From Microcaldota archaeon (lineage in GTDB: Archaea > Micrarchaeota > Micrarchaeia > Micrarchaeales > CABMGC01): a stretch of 59,243 bases of DNA. Location of the stretch: NCBI GenBank assembly GCA_021791245.1, contig JAJYWY010000012.1, positions 1 through 59,243 of the forward strand, written 5' to 3'. The stretch's first letter is position 1. Every line of letters starts with the position of its first letter. Below, piece after piece: positions 52,611 through 59,243 of this stretch. Under the pieces are notes generated by a model. That model was given only the letters and a program-made list of their open reading frames with translations. It was not told the DNA's origin and ran no database searches. The position numbers were made by a program, and so were the translations under genes.

Positions 52611-54710
52611 ATGAGAATCCAAGCGCTGTGCATTATATTGTCGTCGTTAATTCTTATAACTGCGCTTAATGCGTCTTCCAGCATAAGCACATCCCTAATA
52701 AGGTACAATGTATCGCAGTCTATAGTGAACTCGCTGAAATACGTTAACGTCACAGCCAATGGCCTCAATTATACGATACTGTATTACAACAACGCGCCTT
52801 ATCTGGTGGTAAACGATTCCAGCAGCTACTCATTCGTATTTAACACATCCACAATCTTCTCTGTTATAAAGAACTACACATTGCATCAGAGCATCTCGTC
52901 CATCAACTTCACGTCGCTTGCCGCCAACCTGCAACAGTTCCAGGATTCCTCTGCATCGTCTTACAATGACTGCCTTACGGAGACGGGGCTAAATGCAGGG
53001 AGTACATGCACGCTCTCTAACAACTGCCAGAGCTGCCAGTCAACACCCGTATGCAACAAGGCGCTGTACGAATCCGGAGGCTTTGCCGAGGCAAACGGGC
53101 AATATGTAACGAAATATGCGACACAAGGCGGGGTCACGCTGACGAATCCTTTTGCCCAGGGCATACTCGAATTAAGCGTCAACAGAACGCAGCTTACCAA
53201 CAATTATACGGCATTTTATTCAAGTATACAAAAGATAAATGCGAGCAATGCAGCTGCCTATCTGCCAATTTTGGTAAACAGCATAGACAACATATCATCA
53301 ATAACCCATGATTTGTATACGAATCCCCTGTTCCCAGAGCTCTCAAACGTGACAAATTCCGAGCTCTCTACATGCATAACATATGTGCCGCAGTATACGG
53401 CGCCATGGTACTGCCAGATGTCGGGATTCTGCGAAAACCTTAATTATAATTTCTCTATGCTCTCTGCAATACAGCTGCAGCTGGCAAAGATTAGCACCAT
53501 TCCTATAACAAATGCCCAGATACTGGGAGTTGCGACGTCTGTGCAGCATAATACCCTGCAGACGGTTTATCCATACGTTGCAAGGGAAAGATATGCTGCC
53601 CTGCAGAATAAGACCTCGGCAGAGATAGCCTCATATTCTCTTCTTCTTAACCAGTCTAACTCGCTGCTGCTAAAGACATCAAATTCTTCGCTTTCGCTTT
53701 CCGTATCCGCACTGAAATCATACTACACGTATATGCAGGACAACTACCTGTCGCTCAATATAAGCGCACTTGCGCATAATTTCTCAATCGATCTTAGCAA
53801 GGCCCAATCTGCGTATATGCAGGCCAATGCAACATACAACTCAATGCTGAACCTATCTGCCCAGAACGACAAACTTCTTCTTCTGGCGCAACTGAACGGA
53901 ATGCAGGAAAGCTCCCTGGCCAATCTCTCCTTCCAGGAGCTTTCCCTTGACAACCAGATGCAGACTCACGTATCAAACACGATATATGCAGACCGCCAGC
54001 TAAGCCTCATAAACAATCTGGCGAAATCGGAATACCAGTCAAGCAAAACCCTCTTTTCGCTCAATGGCATATCAAGGGCCATAGGCGCGCCATTTGCGAT
54101 GCTTATACTGCCAATGATAAGCTCGGATTACGGAAATAATGTTGCGTCTGCTCCCCTGGCGGCTGCGCTCCTTGCAATCATAATTTCCATAGTAATACTT
54201 CTTGCCGTACTGCTGTGGCACAGGAGCCTCGCCAAAAAAGGCAAGCTTAGGGCAAGCGCAAGAACGCATAGCAACTGGATGAAACTCTTTGTAATAATCG
54301 GGCTTGCGCTCCTGCTATACATAATGCTCGCATATATTGCATCTTCGCAGGCATCTTCAGGCATACGCGGCGACTCCTTTAAGAGCATAATAAGTTCTTC
54401 GCCAAGCATTGCAATAATAACAAACGGCACATCCCAGGGCATAACAGCATGTGCAAATACGCTTAACCAGACTCTGAAGGGAAAGCATATCGACAGGATA
54501 AGCATAGTGAATGGGTTCTGCACAGGAGTAATAGCTGGAAACCTCAGCGACTGCCTTGAGAATTACGCGAAGCAAAACGAACCAGTTATATATTTTTCCT
54601 CTGCACAGAATAATTCTATAACGATGTATTCGTATTTCGGCACGCTTATGGACGTAGAAGGGAGCCCTGCATTCATGTTCAGGTGCTATCCCGCGTCTAT
54701 ATTAAGCTGA
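52611..54710 (+). CDS. large Asn-glycosylation-rich secreted/membrane protein, unknown
   Basis: 699 residues. A signal peptide or first helix (MRIQALCIILSSLILITALNA), then ~500 outer residues with dozens of Asn-x-Ser/Thr sites and a Cys cluster (CLTETG...CTLSNNCQSCQSTPVC), predicted helical. Then two membrane helices (~518-540 and 563-580) and a final ~100-residue outer domain with four Cys. The ATG at 52611 is chosen by the ATTTATAAG box at ~52574-52582. Not recognised; an envelope or adhesion role is inferred from layout. The next gene follows 10 bases later. Confidence 0.75.
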   Translation: MRIQALCIILSSLILITALNASSSISTSLIRYNVSQSIVNSLKYVNVTANGLNYTILYYNNAPYLVVNDSSSYSFVFNTSTIFSVIKNYTLHQSISSINFTSLAANLQQFQDSSASSYNDCLTETGLNAGSTCTLSNNCQSCQSTPVCNKALYESGGFAEANGQYVTKYATQGGVTLTNPFAQGILELSVNRTQLTNNYTAFYSSIQKINASNAAAYLPILVNSIDNISSITHDLYTNPLFPELSNVTNSELSTCITYVPQYTAPWYCQMSGFCENLNYNFSMLSAIQLQLAKISTIPITNAQILGVATSVQHNTLQTVYPYVARERYAALQNKTSAEIASYSLLLNQSNSLLLKTSNSSLSLSVSALKSYYTYMQDNYLSLNISALAHNFSIDLSKAQSAYMQANATYNSMLNLSAQNDKLLLLAQLNGMQESSLANLSFQELSLDNQMQTHVSNTIYADRQLSLINNLAKSEYQSSKTLFSLNGISRAIGAPFAMLILPMISSDYGNNVASAPLAAALLAIIISIVILLAVLLWHRSLAKKGKLRASARTHSNWMKLFVIIGLALLLYIMLAYIASSQASSGIRGDSFKSIISSSPSIAIITNGTSQGITACANTLNQTLKGKHIDRISIVNGFCTGVIAGNLSDCLENYAKQNEPVIYFSSAQNNSITMYSYFGTLMDVEGSPAFMFRCYPASILS

Positions 54711-54720
54711 AGGTGTTATC

Positions 54721-55260
54721 ATGGCATCATCAAAAAAAGAAACGACATCAAGAAAACATGACAGCGCAAAAGGATCGGATAAGAAGAATCAGCTTCTGCC
54801 TGCGCTTGCAGTTGTAGTTGTAATAATAATAGTTGCTGCCGTAGCTTATGAGGCATATTCAAATTATACATATGTCAATTTCAACACGTTTAAGGCAAAT
54901 TTCGATTCCGCAACGCGCGTGGCCATAGCAATTACTTACCAGAATACTTCCAACCTGCCGCTTCTCATACCATGCACAGACATGCTTGTCCAGGTAATAG
55001 CTCATTCAAGGAATGCAAGCACCATAGATTTCTTCATACTTAACAAGACTTCGTGCGCATATTCGCCTACCGGCCTTGGCCATGCAATCAACATATCCAC
55101 AAAGAGCGCGTCATCGTGCCTTAGCGTTGCGGATTCAGAGCCAAGCGTGTTCCTGAATGCAAGCCAGAGCAACAGCACAGTAATACTTCCATACCATTTC
55201 TACCAGAATGCAGACCCTTCATATCTCTCCAAGTGCGCAATAGCCGCAGAATTCGGCTAA
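54721..55260 (+). CDS. single-pass membrane protein with a Cys-containing outer domain
   Basis: 179 residues. A polar Lys/Ser-rich head (1-24), one membrane helix (~26-44, PALAVVVVIIIVAAVAYEAY), then an outer domain with four Cys and several N-glycosylation sites. It lies 10 bases after the larger envelope protein, preceded by GGTG (54712), so the two are probably co-translated and may form a complex. No family recognised. Confidence 0.72.
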   Translation: MASSKKETTSRKHDSAKGSDKKNQLLPALAVVVVIIIVAAVAYEAYSNYTYVNFNTFKANFDSATRVAIAITYQNTSNLPLLIPCTDMLVQVIAHSRNASTIDFFILNKTSCAYSPTGLGHAINISTKSASSCLSVADSEPSVFLNASQSNSTVILPYHFYQNADPSYLSKCAIAAEFG

Positions 55261-55547
55261 ATCCTATTGGAAACAAACGTATTGCAGCCCTGCAACGCTT
55301 TTGCATCGAATCCAGATATGGGATCTCAGGTATATTCCCAATCGGGTATCAAGCATCTTCAAAATAGCCTGCGGCAAAACCGGGATTTGATAATGCACCC
55401 CCCCTAGAAAGCGATAGCCAAGCCTGCCGGAATGCTGCTCAATATCCTGCGATTATGGTTGCGTAGTCATCTATCCGTCAAGCTGCGCTGGCTTTACAAA
55501 CAAAATAACGGAATAACATAGGGCAAAAATGCAAAGTCTCCGAAATA

Positions 55548-56510
55548 TTATAAATTCATAGCGGAAAAAACTCCTATCTTTTAAATAGGAGATGAAAGCG
55601 AAGAATGTGGAAAAAGTATATAAATTTTAATAGTATAATAGATATGGTCGTCATGAAAACTGCATATAAGTATCGTGCATATCCTTCAAAGGAACAGAAG
55701 GCAACACTCAATCGGCAGATGCTCCTTTCAAAGGAACTCTATAATCTGCTTCTCGAAAAGTCAAAGGCATACTATAAGGAAACAGGTAAAACCCTGACAG
55801 AATACAGAATGAATGTCTGGATTACGCAAACAAAAAAGGAAAAACCAGAATTTACCGAACTGCACTCGCAGGTTCTCCAGAATGTCTCAAGAAAGAGAAA
55901 AGGCTCTCGCAATAGAAAGAAGGCGGTAATAAGATTCTCAAGATACTCGGAGCACATTGCAAGAATAAGGCAGGATTACCTTCACAAACTTTCATACAAT
56001 CTTACCCACTCATATTCGTTAATCGCATACGAGGATTTAGAAATACCGAACATGGTGAAAAACCGAAGATATGCAAAGTCAATAAGCGAATCTTCTTGGG
56101 GGAACTTTACTCAAATGCTACAATACAAGGCTGAAAGTGCTGGTTGCGTAGCGGTTGTGGTAAACCCCCAATATACCACAATGACTTGCGGCAATTGTGG
56201 AAATGTGCAGAAAGTGTCAATATCGCAAAGGACATTCATCTGCGAGAAGTGTGGTATGAGAAAGGACAGGGATATAAATGCAAGCATAAACATACTCGAT
56301 AGAGCTTTGAACTCTGCGAGTTCAAATTTTGACAGCAAAACTGTCAAAGCTACCGAAGGACATTCGGGAAGTCAAGCCTGTGGAGACGACGTAAGACCTT
56401 CCGCAAGGAAGGCGGTTGCCGAAGAAGCAGGAACTATATGGGTGGCAGCATGACGACCAATCATAGCCACTCTGAAAACTCCCAACCTTTAGCTGGGAGA
56501 GGATGTCACT
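55548..56510 (+). mobile_element. TnpB (IS605-type) element carrying an internally deleted nuclease gene
   Basis: About 963 bases from TTATAAATTCATAGCGG to AGAGGATGTCAC. The left-end hairpin is CTCCTA/TAGGAG (~55571-55591), the right-end hairpin CCCAACC/GCTGGG. It contains one gene (tnpB, deleted form) and no TnpA transposase. The right ~235 bases, gene end plus tail, form the likely omega-RNA. Its right end lies 35 bases before tRNA-Val; the guide position begins TAATATTTTGAG. Confidence 0.9.
55653..56453 (+). CDS. tnpB: TnpB nuclease lacking the RuvC-I segment
   Basis: About 266 residues; intact TnpB proteins have ~370-400. The N-terminal part (KTAYKYRAYPSKEQKATLNRQM) runs normally to HSQVLQNVS, then jumps straight to RKRKGSRNRKKA, which normally follows the RuvC-I motif. 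The barrel part with GIDLG-like RuvC-I Asp is missing. RuvC-II Glu (IAYEDLEI), the CGNCG/CEKCG zinc ribbon and RuvC-III Asp (DRDINAS) remain. The frame is open to the end. The protein is probably unable to cut DNA but might still bind RNA. A longer in-frame start at 55605 overlaps the left end. Confidence 0.85.
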   Translation: MKTAYKYRAYPSKEQKATLNRQMLLSKELYNLLLEKSKAYYKETGKTLTEYRMNVWITQTKKEKPEFTELHSQVLQNVSRKRKGSRNRKKAVIRFSRYSEHIARIRQDYLHKLSYNLTHSYSLIAYEDLEIPNMVKNRRYAKSISESSWGNFTQMLQYKAESAGCVAVVVNPQYTTMTCGNCGNVQKVSISQRTFICEKCGMRKDRDINASINILDRALNSASSNFDSKTVKATEGHSGSQACGDDVRPSARKAVAEEAGTIWVAA

Positions 56511-56544
56511 AATATTTTGAGGCAAGTATACGAAACGCATGCAT

Positions 56545-56616
56545 GGGCCTGTGGTCTAGTGGTACGACGTTTCCTTCACACGGAAAAGATCCGGAGTTCG
56601 ATTCTCCGCGGGCCCA
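56545..56616 (+). tRNA. tRNA-Val (CAC)
   Basis: Acceptor GGGCCTG/CGGGCCC, anticodon stem TTTCC/GGAAA around TTCACAC (CAC at 34-36), T arm CGGAG-TTCGATT-CTCCG, discriminator A. Intronless. Confidence 0.95.
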
Positions 56617-56697
56617 TTGAGCGAGTTGCCAATGTAGCCTTAATGCCAATCGCCAAAAACACGAATCCTTTAATTGTTTGCCCAAGATATAACTAGC

Positions 56698-57009
56698 ATG
56701 AAACATAAGGATCTGGTTAGAGTAACCAGAATAAAGAAAACGCTCGACAAACTGGCTTATTTGTCGGTTGCACTAGATCTCTTGGTTACGCTTTTTTCTT
56801 TTATACTAGTAAAAACATCCTCTGCAGCAGCACAAACCATACTCCTCTATGTAGACTATGCCCTTTCTGCAGAGATGCTCATAATAGTGTTTCTTTTTGT
56901 GGTGATGCTTCTTATATCGTATTACGACAGGATATTAGACCCATTCACATTAAAGCATTGGAAGGGCTATATTAACCGCAATAAAAATGCAGGGAAAAAT
57001 AAAAGATAA
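56698..57009 (+). CDS. small two- or three-helix membrane protein, unknown
   Basis: 103 residues: a basic head (MKHKDLVRVTRIKKTLDK), two to three hydrophobic segments (~20-38, 45-60 and 62-78) and a basic tail. The ATG at 56698 is preferred over one at 56674, which lies within the TTTAATT promoter-like site. Not recognised. Confidence 0.6.
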   Translation: MKHKDLVRVTRIKKTLDKLAYLSVALDLLVTLFSFILVKTSSAAAQTILLYVDYALSAEMLIIVFLFVVMLLISYYDRILDPFTLKHWKGYINRNKNAGKNKR

Positions 57010-57236
57010 ATGCAGGGAAGCGGATAAATGCATGGCATTTACAAAATTACGGAGGAAAGCGGCATACCATTCGGATTTCATCATTTGCCTTGGCAATAGC
57101 AGATAAGGAATAATACAAGCGGATATCCAGGCCATTATCTATTTTTGCCATTCTAATGGGAAAAAGGAGAAAACTTCGAAAAATGCGCCTGGGATAAAGT
57201 ATTTAATCTATCATTTCTATAGTATAATGTGGGATT

Positions 57237-57857
57237 ATGGCATTTGTAGACATACTGACGAGCCAGCTCTTCGTTTTGGGGTTCATGGGTTTGATTCTAG
57301 TCTACGTAACTGTTGACAGCTATTTATCATACAGGAAGGACAAGAAAGGGTCTGATTTCAAGATAAGCGCTTACTCCGGATTTGTCGTACTGGCGTTCCT
57401 GGGGGCATATGCACTGATAACCGGGCTCTATGGTCAACTGACATGGCCGCTTCCTGGAAGCTACAACATACTCTTCTATGATGTTTATACAATGATAGGA
57501 TTGCTCATGATTGCAGCATACTTTTCGATCAAGGCTGGAGCGAAGCTACAATATGTTGGCTTTCTGGCGTTCCTGCTGGGATTAATGGTAATATTATATG
57601 GGTTATCGGGATACGCACAGGGCCTTACACAGGAGCCTATCGTACTCCTTCTTCTCTACATAGCATACGGCGGTGCAGGTATGCTGAGCTGGCCTGTTAC
57701 TGCGATAGTGGACAGGGCCATAAAAGGAACAAAGAACACCTGGCCAGGATGGAAGTATGTAATAGCACTTTTCGCATTTGCGCTTTTTTGCGGGAGCATG
57801 CTCGCATTGGTAACTGCAAGCATAGCTGTGCCTGCACATCTCGCTTCTCCGCCATGA
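57237..57857 (+). CDS. DUF981-family membrane protein
   Basis: 206 residues with about seven membrane helices. FLGAYALITGLYGQLTWPLP and YNILFYDVYTMIGLL are the family's hallmark around helices 2-3. The family is widespread in archaea and has no settled function. A TATA-like GTATTTAATC at ~57198-57207 gives a short leader. Confidence 0.75.
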   Translation: MAFVDILTSQLFVLGFMGLILVYVTVDSYLSYRKDKKGSDFKISAYSGFVVLAFLGAYALITGLYGQLTWPLPGSYNILFYDVYTMIGLLMIAAYFSIKAGAKLQYVGFLAFLLGLMVILYGLSGYAQGLTQEPIVLLLLYIAYGGAGMLSWPVTAIVDRAIKGTKNTWPGWKYVIALFAFALFCGSMLALVTASIAVPAHLASPP

Positions 57858-57891
57858 ACAAAGAATAGAAAATTAAGACGTTTAATCACGT

Positions 57892-58935
57892 CTACTTTAG
57901 CTTTGTTCTCATCATGGTAAACTTGTTTACGATTTCATCCATGCCAAGATTCGCAAAAACATTTACAGCTTCGTCGATCTCGTCTTTTGCAGGGACGTTC
58001 AATCCATCCTTTATGTACTCCTTTATTTTTTTCGCATAAATCTCTTCGAGCTTCTTTGTTGCGAATGATGCCTTATTCCTATCCTCTGCATATATATATG
58101 CAAGCACCGCGTTGCTGTAGTCGCTTATCCTGTCCTTTTCACTCTCACCGAGGAGCTTTCCGCCGGCCTTCATATATTCATCGCCAGCCCGCGTGAACAG
58201 CATAGTAGCCCTATCGTCTTTGATGCTGCTGCAGATTTTAGCCGCTGTCAAAAACTCGCATGCTGCCTCATAATGGTTCATTAATATCGAGTTCCTTTTT
58301 CCTGCACCTATATGTTTCTCTACGTCTTTTGCCGCTTCCTCATCCAGATCGTTCCTGCCCTGCGAAATTGCCTCATGCAGCGCATTCTCCTTGGCCAAAT
58401 ATGAATGGATCTCCCTTATCCTGAACTTTCCCAAGATTCCCTTGTCCAGGTCCATCTTCCTGCCAAATTCCTCTTTCTCCTCCTTTGCTTTATCCTCTTC
58501 TGTAAACGCCTCCTCTGCTGCACCTTTCATCATACCTGCAACGATATTTCCTATAAGCATTCCCTTCTTTTCCTCTTTATAAAGCTCAACAACATTTCTT
58601 CCCGTATCCGCTCTCAATTTGCCGATTTCTTTTTTCCTTGCATCGTCTGGGGGCAATTTGTCTAGCATTTCTTCCGCCTTTTTGTACCAAAGCCCGGCAG
58701 CACGATTCCCCTCCTTTCTTAACGTATCCCCATATTCCTTCGCAAGTGCGTATATCCTTTCGTATTGCTCCGATGCTCTTTCATTCATTCCCATTCCTAT
58801 GAACTGCCTAAGTACCTCCTCCCTAATCTTTATCGCTTTCTCTATATTGCCCACCGATTCCTCCTTCCCGGCGTCTTTCAGTTTCTTGTCTAAGTCGTTG
58901 AGCGCCTTCTTCAGTATCTTGTCCGAATTTGCCAT
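57892..58935 (-). CDS. helical-repeat (TPR/SNAP-like) protein
   Basis: 347 residues, highly charged, no membrane segments. Repeated helix pairs such as YEAACEFLTAAKICSSIKDD and FTRAGDEYMKAGGKLL look like TPR or alpha-SNAP repeats, with an acidic coiled segment (EEDKAKEEKEEFGR) between two repeat blocks. The ATG at 58935 is chosen from the ATTTAAAT box at ~58955-58962. It resembles the protein at 12233-13225 in style; shared ancestry is not shown. Confidence 0.65.
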   Translation of the reverse strand: MANSDKILKKALNDLDKKLKDAGKEESVGNIEKAIKIREEVLRQFIGMGMNERASEQYERIYALAKEYGDTLRKEGNRAAGLWYKKAEEMLDKLPPDDARKKEIGKLRADTGRNVVELYKEEKKGMLIGNIVAGMMKGAAEEAFTEEDKAKEEKEEFGRKMDLDKGILGKFRIREIHSYLAKENALHEAISQGRNDLDEEAAKDVEKHIGAGKRNSILMNHYEAACEFLTAAKICSSIKDDRATMLFTRAGDEYMKAGGKLLGESEKDRISDYSNAVLAYIYAEDRNKASFATKKLEEIYAKKIKEYIKDGLNVPAKDEIDEAVNVFANLGMDEIVNKFTMMRTKLK

Positions 58936-58976
58936 GGTTAATACTGCAAACAATAAATTTAAATGCTATTAAGTAG

Positions 58977-59205
58977 CGTCCAAATGTTTTGACAAAATGC
59001 CAAAGGCTTGGACTTTTAGCGGCCTATGCCGAATGCGACAGGACAATAGCGTTTCATTTTTCTCTCTGATACTCCATGTTTGTACTTGGTCGGAAGCGTG
59101 TCGCCCGCATGAATCGGGCCGCAGTTTCGCTAGATGTAACCTTCTACCAGGCAAAATAGTCCTCTTGGGATGACCTTCCGCATAATTTTTATGCGAAAAG
59201 ACAGA
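58977..59205 (-). ncRNA. possible structured RNA at the right edge
   Basis: No good coding frame, but many hairpins: GTCCAA/TTGGAC (58977-59013), CGGC/GCCG (59020-59031), GCCCG/CGGGC (59103-59119) and a perfect CGCATAA/TTATGCG (59179-59195). An outer pair TTCTACCA/TGGTAGAA lies at 59142 and 59220. A TATA-like TTTAAAATATATAC on the minus strand (59230-59243) could drive it; the palindromic ATTTAAAT at 58955 allows a plus-strand reading too. I could not match it to RNase P or SRP RNA. A 61-codon minus-strand ORF here is probably incidental. Confidence 0.3.
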
Positions 59206-59243
59206 ACAAAATCCTCTGATGGTAGAAATGTATATATTTTAAA

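Noticed and set aside
58977-59243. RNase P or SRP RNA at the right edge
   Set aside because: I could not find the conserved RNase P core sequences or the SRP helix 8 motif on either strand.
1-59243. CRISPR array or cas genes
   Set aside because: No set of regularly spaced repeats and no Cas-like protein was seen; the only RNA-guided-type proteins are TnpB related.

Overview
This window is chromosomal DNA of an archaeon, most likely a DPANN member close to the Micrarchaeota (ARMAN-type); that placement is an inference. The visible support is archaeal promoters (TATA boxes about 25 bases before many starts, often leaderless), GGTGAT-type Shine-Dalgarno sites, an archaeal rpoD-eL18-uL13-uS9-rpoN-uS2 cluster, proteasome beta with the aCPSF1/FttA nuclease, a two-domain archaeal S-layer protein, a lone 23S rRNA gene without 16S or 5S beside it, and tRNA genes with introns in odd places.

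Layout. 0-3 kb: the cut end of a TnpB-type element, an anion-type ABC importer (fused double permease plus ATPase) and a small orphan gene. 3-6 kb: 23S rRNA, minus strand, bracketed by a 15-bp processing stem. 6-13 kb: accessory genes, including an inactive cysteine-hydrolase domain fused to a kinase, a possible membrane-anchored glucosaminidase, a DNA methylase whose end overlaps tRNA-Asp, a cold-shock protein and a VIT-type metal transporter. 13-21 kb: metabolism and RNA modification (thiI, nagA, thymidine kinase, phosphoribosyltransferase, MTA phosphorylase, a glycosyltransferase, a PAC2 chaperone, a HAD phosphatase) plus tRNA-Leu with a D-loop insertion. 21-24.3 kb: the RNA polymerase/ribosomal protein cluster with two embedded tRNA-type genes. 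24-29 kb: a pilin-like protein, tRNA-Gly and an ABC-2 exporter operon with a CARDB-type surface protein and a PadR-like regulator. 29-32 kb: secE, a stand-alone NFACT-R protein and pyrG. 32-38.6 kb: surface glycan genes (glycosyltransferase, two flippases, a large multi-spanning GT-C-like protein). 38.7-47.8 kb: a TRAM protein, psmB, fttA, a MoxR/VWA pair, aspS, tyrS and a small transporter. 47.9-59.2 kb: an ORF-less TnpB-type element, the S-layer gene, a nucleoside phosphorylase, two secreted/membrane orphans, a TnpB element whose nuclease gene has lost RuvC-I, tRNA-Val, small membrane proteins, a helical-repeat protein and a hairpin-rich right edge.

How it fits together. The metabolic genes point to salvage (thymidine kinase, phosphoribosyltransferase, MTA phosphorylase, uridine-type phosphorylase, CTP synthase), as expected for a small host-dependent archaeon. 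The surface genes (S-layer, pilin, flippases, glycosyltransferases, CARDB protein) suggest an elaborate glycosylated envelope. The most unusual items are the hydrolase-kinase fusion, the three states of TnpB-type elements (cut end, internally deleted nuclease, ORF-less RNA-end element) and the irregular tRNA genes.
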